NCBI RefSeq assembly: GCF_025698545.1
Contig: NC_068569.1
Location: forward strand, 12,400,001-12,464,000
Direction of reading: 5' to 3'
Origin: Gossypium raimondii
Lineage: Eukaryota > Streptophyta > Magnoliopsida > Malvales > Malvaceae
DNA: 64,000 nucleotides
Shown here one piece after another: positions 53,498 to 64,000 of the stretch. Position numbers and translations under genes: made by a program. Every line of letters starts with the position of its first letter. Position 1 is the stretch's first letter. The notes beneath the pieces were generated by a model that saw nothing but the letters and a program-made list of their open reading frames with translations, had not been told where the DNA came from and made no database searches.

Positions 53498-56400
53498 TGT
53501 AACACCCCTTACCCGAGACCGTTTCCGGAGTCGAGTACGAGGCATTACTTAGCTTATCTTACTAATTCGAAGCATAAAAACTTGTTTTGAAAATTAATTT
53601 CACTATTTATAGCAATCTGTCTAATCGCGCAGCAGTTACTAAATTAATTATAAATCGAGTTACGGGACTCGAAATTTAATTCCGAAAATTTTCCCTGAAA
53701 CTAGACTCATATATCTTCCTACTATAAAATTTCCAGAATTTTTGGTTCAGCCAATTAGTACAGTTTATTAGTTAAAGTCTCCCCTGTTTCACCACTTGAC
53801 TGTCCTGACCTCTTGCCACTAAAAATAAATTTTCTCATTATAGGATTTTCATATGAAGTTATTACTCATTTCTACAGAAAATAGACTCAATAAGGAATCT
53901 ATAGATATAAACTACAACTCATAACCATTTTTGTGCAATTTATAATGATTTTCTAAACTTAGAACAGAGGACTCCAAAAACAGTTCTGACCCTGTCTCAC
54001 TAAAGTTCTCATATCTCAAAATAAAAAATTTCTTTTGTTAAACTGTTATTTTTCCATGAAAATAGACTCAACAAGCTTTAATTCCATATATTATTCACCC
54101 TCTAATTAATTTTATACTATCCTGGGTGATTTTTCAAAGTCACATCACTGTAGCTGCTTGAAATCTGTTTCTTTACAAATTTTTACTCTTTCATGATTTC
54201 CATGCATGATTTATCATCTAAACATACATATTACCAAACATATTCATACTTAACCATTTTAAAAGCCAAACATTATCACATACTCACACATCTTCCTTTA
54301 GCAATATCATAGATACAAACATTCAAATTGACTAATCCCTATACATCACTTAGGTATAAACATTACTTAGGTACATGCCACGTTATCAAAAGAAAAATAC
54401 ATCGCTAAATTTTTCTGAGGTTGGGATTACTCCGGATGCTGGACCGAACACTGTTTTCTACTAACCTGCGCACGGAAACAACCATACGCTGAGTATGGGA
54501 ATACTCAGTGGTATTACCATAATTCAAATTAATAACTTTAATCGATAATTTATATACATTTAATTTATGTCTACAATTATTCGTTAATTGTCTCATACTT
54601 TAAATCAACTTGATCATTAATAACAATAAGCAATATTTCAATCTTATATTTAATTGTATTCATACCTTGTTTCACTATCTAAATTTTATTGGATTTTCAA
54701 CATCTCATTCTAATAACTCATTCCAATCCATACAAACTCAATCATTTCATCAACTCATTCATTATCATTTCTATTTATATTCAATTTTACACTTATAATC
54801 TTTTAACACTCAATTTACACATTAAATCCATAAATAAAATTCAATAACTTGTATTCAATTAAATTCACATATTATTTCACTATTTCAAATCATTTTATTT
54901 TCACTTGTCATTTTACATCATTTCATATTACCAAAAACTATTTCATAAAATTTATCATTATTTGTTTCTTGAACCATAATTCTCACATTCCATTTTCACA
55001 TCTCAATTCAATGTCTTATTTCAAATCAATTTACTTCAATTCAAATTGCTTTTAATTTCCAATCCATATACCTTCAAATATTCACATAATTCATAATTCA
55101 ATATCATTTCTTACTTCAATTCTTTTATTTTCCCCCTATTAACATGACTCGGACTTTGGCGGATACACGGATCCAACCAAACACACCAGTACGGCATCTA
55201 GTGCCTCATCGGATAGTTCGAAGCAATAGTTGACACCCAGTGTCTCATCGGCAAAGCCGAAGTAAGTTGGTACCCAGTACCTCATCGAATCTATCCGAAG
55301 TAACAGTATGACACCTAGTGTCTCATCGACTCAAGGTCGAAGTATCCCTGAACACTTCCAATCCTATGGCATGCCAACTATATCCGACTCAGCCCGACTA
55401 GTTAATAGGGTATTCAAATCATTTTTCTATTTCAAACTCACTTTTGATTCAATTCACAATTCAATTCAAATTCACTTTCCACTTTCAAATCAATACACAA
55501 TTCAACACCAATACACATTTCAGATATTCACACATAATCATACATCGATTCAATTCAAACCACTTTTCAATCAATACAGAATTCACATATTCACATAATT
55601 TCAAATCTCATATCTCGATTTCCAAGTCACATATCAATTCACAATTCACATATTCACACATAATCATAATTTAATTCACTTTCATTCAATTCATATTTTA
55701 GTTCATTTTCCAACCAAATTCAAATCACTAATTATTTTTCATTCAATATACATTTCAATATCACATTAATTCTTTTAATTCAAATCATATCACTAGTAAT
55801 TTCCATTCAATTCACATACAATTCAAGATCGATATTCACATTATTTTTATTTACTAAACATATTATTCAAAATTCAACGATTACTATTAATAAATTCAAT
55901 ATCAATATGTATTTAAAATTTAATTCAATCGTGATACTTACCTCAATTTGCTTATCATGTATATTAATTTAAATTTTAACGATTAATAATTAAATTCAAA
56001 TTATGGTAATACTAACTGAAATTTCTCTCAAGTCAATCCTTGTCCACCTTCTCCTTTCCTTTCTCGGACAATGACTCTTGCACGACATTAGCTACGTAAT
56101 TAAACAATTAAAAATCATTAATACACAATTTCATTAAAATATTTCCATTTATACCTAAACTTTACCTAAATTCTAATTTAATCCCTTATCAATGCTAATT
56201 TTATTTTTCCTAATCTAACTCCATATTCTCTCTTAATTCTCACTATAAACTCAATTTAGCTCTTCAATTTCACCATAAATCCCTAATTTCGGGATTCTTT
56301 CAATTTAGTCCCTACTATTCAAATCTTACACTTTATTTTACAATTAAATCCTTTACTAACTTCTAACTTGAAATTCAATCAATTTAACCCCTAACACTTC

Positions 56401-57278
56401 AATTTATTCAACATGAACATCATCTAATAATCTACTAACTTTCAAAATATCAACATAAATCAAGTAGCATTTATCTCTAGGATTCCTAAAACATCAAAAC
56501 TAAGAGAAAATGGATTAAATTGACTTACCAAATGAGCTTAGAACCTCAAAACCTCAATTTTCTCTTTTCTTTCTTTCCTTCTTTCCTTCTCTGTTTCGTC
56601 CATGCTATTCTGTTTCTATTCTCTTTTCTATCTTTTATTTCATTAGTTTAATATAATAACAATAAAATAATAATATAATATTATTTACTTAAACAATAAG
56701 TAAATACATAATAATCACAAATATATGTTTTTATTTATACACTTGGATTTATTTCTACCACACACTTGTCAAAATTTTGGTTTATTTTACCTAATAATAA
56801 TATAATATAATATAATTTACAATATAATAAAATAATAATATACTTCAAAAAAAATCTCAGATTTTATCATGCATATGCCGCCTCATTTATGGGACTTGGC
56901 ATATTTACCTATTTAGTCCTTTTAACTTTTTTAATCTATAATTAAACTTTTATCCCTGTTGCAATTTAGTCCTTTTTAATCAATTAACCATCGGAACATT
57001 AAAATTTCTTAACGAAACTTTAATACTATCCTAATGACACTCCGTAAATATTTATAAAAATATTTACGACTCATTTTATAATATCGAGGTCTCGATACCT
57101 CGTTTTCGACCCAATTTGCCTAATAATTTCTTTTAAATAACAAAATTCACTAATTTAAAAATATTTCTAAAATCACACTGAACTTATAATTATTAATTAA
57201 TAAATTTTTCTAACGTTTTCATCGGATTTAGTGATCTCAAATCACTATTTTGACACTCTTGAAAATTGGGCTATTACA
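53498..57278 (-). mobile_element. Solo LTR D, 3781 bp, inserted in the copia 2 LTR
   Basis: It starts TGTAACACCCCTTACCCG at 53498 and ends GGGCTATTACA at 57278, with a perfect 5-bp duplication AACCA (53493-53497, 57279-57283). The duplication continues the copia LTR text (compare the undisturbed copy at 45261-45270), which proves insertion into the LTR. It shares segments with B, C, F and G (for example CCCTGTCTCAC and CTAGACTCATATATCTTC). Open stretches between 54600 and 55700 are low-complexity AT-rich sequence and not genes. Confidence 0.92.
55134..55410. repeat. Covarying hairpin array with bracketing inverted repeat in LTR D
   Basis: CCCTATTAAC (55134-55143) faces GTTAATAGGG (55401-55410), a perfect 10-bp inverted repeat. 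Inside are four units about 39 bp apart: GGCA-TCTAG-TGCC (55193), GACAC-CCA-GTGTC (55232), GGTAC-CCA-GTACC (55269), GACAC-CTA-GTGTC (55310). Each is followed by TCATCG and a second hairpin, such as TCGGC-AAA-GCCGA or TCGAC-TCAAG-GTCGA. The palindrome GGCATGCC follows at about 55368. Both hairpin types change sequence with pairing kept. Confidence 0.88.
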
Positions 57279-59329
57279 AACCAACTATATACCAGACTAA
57301 TTAACTGAATGATAATAGACTAACAATCTCTATATTAACAATCTCTATACTCTAACACACTCTCACCTTGGCATTTCATTTCAATAATTTTCTATTAGAT
57401 TATGTACATTTCATATTGGAAAATGATACTATAAGTTTAATACGGATATCTTATATTATGTACGAAAAATTATCTGACGATAATTAAAGAAATTGTTTCA
57501 TAATGATTCCTTGATCATCATACTATTATTCTCAATCCAAGCATTAAAGAATATTTTTTTTTCCTTATTGAAAGAAAGCAAAGAATTGATGATATAGTAG
57601 CCAAACCTTTGGATATATTAAAAAGCCAGTGAGCGTTGCGTTCATTCCCTGGACCAAGTATACACAGTACTTTGCCAGTTATTATCATTTACAAGAATTT
57701 GTCCATTCCTTCCCAAGCATGTATCCGAAAGCAGCCAAAAAACACATAAAAAGTAATAAAAAGGAAAAAGGCGTGCATCTTGGGTTTTAGCAGCTATATA
57801 GTCTATATACCTTCAATCAAATGCATCCTTTAAATCCGTATTGGTTTTATTTTTGCGTAAAAAATTCCCAATTTTCCCATGATATTTGATATTATTTGTT
57901 TGTTGGTGCGTACTCTTAACTCCAGTACAGTGGCACGCCCGGCGCCCCCTCTCTCCTGTGAAACCCACATATAGGGGTCCCTTTCTGTCCCCTTTTTTAT
58001 GTTGTGATATATTTCAATGCTTTACTGTTTTGTTTGTCCATTTCTGCCTCCCAGTTTTCGAGCCCTCTACTTTGTACCCAACTTTTTTTTTTTCTTTTGT
58101 AATCTGTTTTCCCTTTTATCCTGTCGTCCAGGGAACCAGGACTCACATGAGCCAACTATCCTGATCCAGCCTACAACCACCATACTAAAGTTAGTTTTTG
58201 TTGTGAATAAACAATTGTTCAACCAAAACAAGGGGCTAAAAATCCTTAAAACATGTCATGTTTTGGTGTTGTGTCATTCTTGGTATTGAAGAATTCCTCA
58301 AGACATCTGTATTATAGATATATAGCTAGTCTTGGAATTATATAAATATGTAGAGATCTAGGATGAAAACTCCTTTTCTTAAAAGTTAGTGGTGAGATTA
58401 TAGGGCAGTACAATACCCAATATGTTGTTTGGTTTGGAAATGGAGAATCTCAAGTCTGTAGAAATTATGAGAAAGCTGAAGTACTCTATAGCCTGGCATT
58501 GTAGCAGTCAGCAGTGTCTATAGTATTCCTGAAAACACAGGATATATATATGAGATACAAATTCAGGACAACAAAAGAAAGAAAAACCTACCAAGTCGTC
58601 CTTGATCTCTGTGTAATGCCAGTTGTGGCCCAAAAATATCCAATTCTGTTTATCATTATGTCAGTGTATTCAGGGCCTTACTGTCGGCCCATAATACCAA
58701 TAACTCATCTAGACAGTATATCTGGACTTGGATGACCTTATGGGGCTTGCTTGAATGGGTACAAGTAGGGATTTCACATTTTCGCTGCTTAACCCTTGTT
58801 CTATTTAATGGCAAAATACATAGCTAGGTTTTGCTTTTTGCTTTTTTCTTTTTTGTAGGAGCTAGATTTTGTTTTGATATTCTAATCTTCATATTTATGA
58901 TAGTTAGAAACAAAAATCTTTGAAAAATTATTTGATATAAATAAATATAATACTTGTTACACCCTCAATTCATTTGTGGACTCTAAAAACTAAGCTAATG
59001 ATATATCAAATAATTACCCAAAATATTTAATCATAATCAAAACATTTAAACTTTGAATTTGTTTAAAAGAACTTTGAAGTTTCGAAATTTTTCTACTTTA
59101 CCCTTCGAAATTTTTTATTTAGATTAATCTTTGATTTTGATCTTTTTTCAAATTTAAATAAAATTAAAAAAACTAAAGTTTAAAAACTAAATATTTCTTT
59201 ATTCCTTAAATTGCAGGGGTTCTGGTGTTTGAGTTACATAAATGACAAATCTTCAATAAATTATTTAATTTTGCTGAGAAAAAAATCAGAAGGCTAACTT
59301 CTTTGTTAAGGATGGAGGCCAAAAAGTAA

Positions 59330-59790
59330 GGATATTTTGACTCTAATAAAAAAATTATTTTAGTATTTTATTTTATTTTTGTTTTTGTTTTTTTAATTTT
59401 TAATTTTGTTTTTATCAAATCAATCCAAAATAAAGAAAAGTTAATGTTTTTAATTTTACTGATGTTGCATACATGTAGATTGTTATGTGAATGTCACGTT
59501 AGTATTTAACTAATTTTTAAAATTTAAAAAAATATAGAAACTTTTTAAAAATTAAAATATTAAAAGTTATAAAAACATTTTAAAATTCTCAAAATTAATT
59601 ACATAACAATTTATGTATATGTCACGTCAGAAAAGTTAAAAAATCTTAAAATTTTTATTCATGTAATTTAACAAAAAAAAATATAAATTTAATAATTAAA
59701 ATAGGTGAAAAATTAAATTAATAACTAAAATATTTTTTTTTTATAAAATTGAAAGGGCGAAAAAATCATTAAAAAGAATTAAGCCCTCTG
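59330..59790. repeat. Diverged copy of the 40763 repeat, opposite orientation
   Basis: The right end, read on the minus strand, gives AATGATTTTTTCGCCCT, then TTCAATTTTATAAA, close to AATGATTTTTTGGACCT and CCAACTTTATAAA at 40766. The interior shares a mix of poly-A/T and TGTCACGT-type words. The left end could not be placed. Confidence 0.4.
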
Positions 59791-62700
59791 AAAATGCAGC
59801 CTCGAGTTTCAGCGTAAATCAGCTTTTGGGTGCATTAGGTCGGTTGACTTCAGCCTCACAAAAGGGACACCACCAGTTGAATATAGAGAACATTCTTTGG
59901 ATCTTCCACCGCAAAGCATCCATTACAGCTTGTTCTCTCTCTTTTTCTTTTTTCTACTTTTTATGAAAATGAGATTTAGGCTCTGATTACTGATTTTCTT
60001 TTATCGGAACAAAAATTCTCCATGTCTGATTCTTTATATTATTTGCAATTAGATTGAGGTTTGATACAGTATATATTTGATTAAAGTGAACTTTTAAAAA
60101 AAAATATATTTTTTATATAAATTTTATTATTTATGTTCAAAATCCGAGATTATTATTTTTTAACAATGTCTAATTATATATTAAATATAAATGTGAAATA
60201 TATTCGAATCATTATGAAGTACAGAAGCAGATATAGGGGCGTATTGGTTACAAGTGAGACTCAATTAGATTTCTATGTTTTGCCATACATATATTGACTG
60301 AAATTTTGGAAATATGTGGAAATTTCAAGACAAGTATAATCAAGTGGCTGTGGTTCATCCAGCAAAAGAGCAAGGATAACAAGAAGGCATTGTTCCACTG
60401 AATATGCTTCTTTCCAGGAGGGTATAAATAAGGGAGAAGTAACGGAGTACATAGTAAGTAATTAGTGCAGCAAAACACAAGGTGCAGCAAGTGCAATAGC
60501 AAATATTACAGGGCAACATCTCCATTGGCAGGCGGCCACTTACACAGGCATTCCTAGTCCAACTACAAACTCAAATGCATTAGTACAGTGTGCTCTCTGC
60601 CAAAGGAGATTTGCCCGGTAATTCTTTTGCACTACAAGTTCAATGCATTACCAACTGAACAACACTGCCCACTGTTCCACTGAGATTGAAATTTGAAACA
60701 CATTGTTTTCGTTTTCTTTGTCCTTTCAGCTTTCTTACCCGTCTTTTATTTGCTGTCTAATATGTGTTTTCATCCTTTTGTTAATAGAAACACTTATAAT
60801 TATTTTCCTGGCTTTTGCCTTCAGCTTCTGAAAGGGAAATGTAAGTCAATGTATATTCGGTACGTACCATGTCTTGGAAAATTAGTACACCAAATTATCC
60901 GTTGATTTGCTTCCTTGATCTCCAGGTTTAATTCATAGGAGAAGTGAAGAAATGTATATGCAAGTACTGACATGGAACATCTAGCGACGACACAAACTAG
61001 ATTTTCTTTTGGTTTTGGTGTTCAAGTTCTAAAGGTCTGAAAATGGAGACATTTGAACTTAAAACTTATTAATGAGGGCTACTGAAGCTTGAAGATCATG
61101 AGCTGTTAGTGTCATTCACTTGATCATGCTGCCTAGTAGTACTTCATGGAAGGAGACGCAGGGTTAAAACTCCACTTTCAAGATTAACAATTGCATTCTC
61201 ATGGTGATAAATGGTATTTTCTTTAGGTTGGTACAGTGTAGGGCAGTAAATTATACTTGAAATTTATCTGATTCAAACTTCAGTTTATTCCCAGGTTTTC
61301 ACTGATCTATATACACAACCTCATGATGAATTCGGCACACTTTGATCCCAGTAAACAAACAAGAAAAGCAAAAAAGGAAAAAGTGAAAGGGTATTACATT
61401 GCTATAGAGAGCCATACATATATGTAGGGACTATTTATCTGGTTTTGATCCTGACATGCCCATTGTTTTGCAATACAATCAATTAATGTAGGGAACTGGT
61501 TTCCAACATCACTTAAAATTCTCAAGTGTTTTGTTAGGAGCTGTTTAAATTCTCATAAATTTAATGAGAAAATATATATGTTCCATATATCTACTTGCAT
61601 ATACATTTCTTCAATTCTTCTGTGAATTAAAACCTGGAGCAGGGAACCAAATATAAATTTTCTCCATTAGTAGGCATGAAACCTAAGTTCATCTTCTAAC
61701 TTCAATAGCACTGATTGGTAAGTTTGTAAGTTCAAATTTCTCTGTTTTTAAATAAAAAACTTAAAACTCGAACACCAAATTAGGTGCAAAGGAAAATCTG
61801 GTTTATGTTTGAGATAAGAGAATAATAATACACATAGAGATGCCCTAGCCTTTGTAAACTTTTAATGACCTTTTGTTGGCGTGTAGAGCCGGTTTATGCT
61901 GCTGCTTCATCTGAAAGTAAAAGGAAGATGGCCACAATGAGCCGACAGCTCAAAAAAACCAACAGCATCTTCCATATGGAAAAAAAGTTGGAACCTATAG
62001 ATGCTTGAATGCGAGCCTGTTCAACCTTGATTGACGTGATGAATTATACAGCCTGTATAATATATATGTATACACACTCAAAGCAATCGCCTCCATGTAT
62101 ATAATTTGAAATATGTTCATACCTTCAAATAGCCTGTACGATATTCAGAAGGATTGAATTAAGAATACTGGGTTTGAATAAAAAATGACAAATAAAAATT
62201 TAGGATCCTTTTAGGTATACATTTAGGATTGCTGGTGCAATAATCATTTTAAGTGTAACATATATTCATTACACATAATTATGTCTAATGTGTTAATAAT
62301 TTCATTATTTTCAATTTACCCTATAAATTCAGATAGTAGAAAATGAAACTAATTGTAGCGCTTACGGCAGTTGCAAATGGCAATATTACTCATCATCACG
62401 AAAACAGATTACAATTATTGTATAAATATTTATGTTTTGAATTGTAGTGTATGTATATATGGAGTTTTGATTTTGATTTAATTGTATATATTTATTTATT
62501 TTTATATTGGATTAAAATAATTATTTGTGTATCAACGTAAAATTGTGACAATTTGATTATGTCTCTAATGATTTCTGAAAATTGAATCGAATGAAAGTAT
62601 ATATAAAATTGCACAAAATCAAAATTTATGTATAACATTGCACATTGGATAAAAATTCATGCATGGTTTTGGTATTTATTTAAAAATGAAATCCGATTCG

Positions 62701-63089
62701 TTAAATGAAAGGAATAGTTGTTCAAGATGCTTGATGGTATGAAAGTGAATTTTTTCTTTTCAAAAATTTTGTTTAATTTTGAAAATTTGAGTTTAGAATA
62801 AATGCGTTTATTAAATATATATTTTAAAGGTGTTCATTAAATATTAGATTAACTAAAACAGTTTTGGAATAATTATTGATTGTTTTGGCATAATTATTGT
62901 ATTCATTTCTTAATTTTTTATATTCCACACACATGCATGGTGTTTAAATGAGCTTTTGATTTTGATTTTAGCCTTTCTTTATGATCCTTTTGAATTGTTA
63001 ACTCTTGGTTTAAGTTGTAATACAGATTTTACAAAAGACTTGAAATTTTGGAGACATTTACTACTTTAGATTTTAATTTAATATGATGT

Positions 63090-63440
63090 AGCTCGAACTT
63101 TTGTGATCTTTTTGCGCCCAATTGAATTCTTGAATTAATAAAATTGTCTTTAACTAACATTGACCATTACAATGCTAACGTGACCGTTAATGAGCTGATG
63201 TGGTGCTCCATATCAACAACAGTTGTTGACGTAGGTAACAAATAAAAATTAAAAGGAATGTTTATTTTTTTTACGGGAATGTACTATTCATTTTAATTTT
63301 TTATTTTTAAAAAAATATATTTTTTTAATTTTTTGTTGACATGGCACTGCCACATTAGTAAATTATTGCTGATGTAGAGCGCTGTATCAGTATTGTATCG
63401 ATAAGCATTAATCAAAAAGTCTATTCGACTAGTTTTGTTA
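63090..63440. repeat. Possible third member of the same repeat group
   Basis: Has the same type of interior (ACCATTACAATGCTAACGTG, GATGTGG, then A/T-rich blocks) as the repeats at 40763 and 59330. Ends not resolved. Weak. Confidence 0.3.
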
Positions 63441-63576
63441 CTTCAAGGACTTAATTGGATTAAAAAAACACAAAAACTTAATTGATTTTTTGAAAACATC
63501 GGAGGCAAGCCGATATACATTGTTTTGTTTAAGGAATTTCAAATCCTTGAATTTGGAGTGTGATAATTTCAATTAA

Positions 63577-63725
63577 GGGTGAGCATTCGATCGAATCGAA
63601 TCGAATCGAATAAAAAATTTTCGAGTTAATCAAGTTTTCGAATCTCATTTTATCATCCTAACTTTATTTGAAGTTTTCTCGAATCGAGTCAAGTGAGATG
63701 GAATTCGAATCGAATCGAATATATT
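63577..63725. repeat. GAATC-rich inverted tract, possible transposon end
   Basis: GGGTGAGCATTCGATCGAATC followed by repeated GAATC units, and, 110 bp on, ATTCGAATCGAATCGAAT again. The motif GGGTGAGCATTCG is a frequent start of non-autonomous DNA transposons in dicots, as far as I recall. No TSD was found. Confidence 0.35.
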
Positions 63726-64000
63726 TGTTCGAGTTAAATTTTAAAAAATAATTTTGGGTCATTGTACCCATCATAATAAAATTTGTCCACCTTAATCAAA
63801 ATTTTTATTAACTTTCATCACCTCATAATTTATTTATTAATTTTTATATATTGGTTAACTTCTTTGCTTACTTAGTTGTTTCAATTATCTTGATTCTTGT
63901 CACTATGTATTTTGGAATTAAAAATATATTAAATGTAAAAATATGATTTTTTAATAAAAGTTATTTTGAAAATAAAATGTGAAATTGATACCAATATAAA

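Larger units (their letters stand above)
45123..57357 (-). mobile_element. Ty1-copia retrotransposon 2, complete ends, carrying two nested solo LTRs
   Basis: LTRs at 45123-45327 and 53352-57357 (the latter split by LTR D), and a perfect 5-bp duplication CACTC outside (45118-45122 and 57358-57362). Subtracting LTRs C and D leaves about 5.3 kb, a usual size for copia. Gene order on the minus strand is gag, protease, integrase, reverse transcriptase, RNase H. By eye about 15 of 205 LTR sites differ, mostly transitions, so it is younger than copia 1, to which it is related throughout. All genes contain stops or frameshifts. Confidence 0.95.
53352..57357 (-). repeat. 5' LTR of copia 2, split by LTR D
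   Basis: LTR sequence occupies 53352-53497 and 57279-57357. The right piece contains a 15-bp tandem duplication (AACAATCTCTATATT near 57322) not found in the 3' LTR. Confidence 0.9.
57358..64000. other. Long intergenic region, no gene recognised
   Basis: 6.6 kb after the CACTC duplication. Several open stretches of 60-92 codons (for example 57886-58164 and 60248-60502) carry no domain I recognise. From 58900 on it is AT-rich. Dispersed repeats at about 59330-59790 and 63090-63440 and a GAATC-rich tract near 63577-63725 are listed separately. I see no tRNA, rRNA or intact transposon. Confidence 0.55.

Noticed and set aside
54610-55674. Several 62-96 codon open frames in LTR D
   Set aside because: Low-complexity Ile/Phe/Ser/His-rich translations of AT-rich LTR sequence. 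No domain.
57886-58289. Two overlapping plus-strand frames rich in Phe, Cys and Leu
   Set aside because: T-rich sequence gives such frames by chance. No signal of conservation can be seen.
58955-58970. TGTTACACCCTC as a possible LTR terminus
   Set aside because: No matching opposite terminus or target duplication found on either side.
60600-60675. tRNA-like stretch on the minus strand (GTTCAGTTGGTAATGC resembling an A box)
   Set aside because: No B box (GGTTCAANCC) follows and the acceptor arms do not pair. Possibly an ancient tRNA or SINE remnant, but unsupported.

Overview
The window is nuclear DNA of a flowering plant. It is AT-rich, has spliced genes of plant-only families (a WRKY group IIe factor, a RABA1 GTPase, a G-type lectin receptor kinase, a bHLH-derived ACT-like protein) and is dense in LTR retrotransposons. 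LTRs that open TGTAACA and close TGTTACA and carry CACACGGCCGTGTG palindromes point to Malvaceae, most likely Gossypium (cotton). The organism is inferred from general knowledge, not from a search.

Layout. 1-8000: three nested solo LTRs. The outermost runs off the left edge and cuts the 3' end of a receptor kinase gene. 8001-17100: a G-type lectin (SD2-5-like) receptor kinase pseudogene on the minus strand, split by a 2.3 kb solo LTR (9479-11816) and a 4.35 kb Ty1-copia element (12138-16490). 17495-17967: a broken small two-exon gene. 18191-21755: a solo LTR. 24707-27031: an intact RABA1 (Rab11-class) gene. 29305-29885: a decayed Ty3-gypsy integrase. 29959-34339: a long LTR. 37378-38440: an intact WRKY65-like gene. 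42388-42459: tRNA-Glu(TTC). 42759-43465: an intact three-exon gene for a small ACT-like protein. 45123-57357: a 12 kb locus made of one copia element with two solo LTRs nested in it. 57358-64000: no gene recognised, only old repeats.

The intact genes are unrelated housekeeping or regulatory genes, not a pathway or cluster. Most of the rest is retrotransposon debris whose order of arrival can be read from target-site duplications (TSDs).

The most unusual signal is a module inside the long LTRs. Seven of the eight have, in their middle part, a cluster of short inverted repeats (one has only a single palindrome). The stem sequence changes between units and between LTRs while the two arms keep pairing. 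In three LTRs the cluster is bracketed by an inverted repeat CCCTATTAAC / GTTAATAGGG. It looks like structure kept under covariation, and no standard LTR feature explains it.
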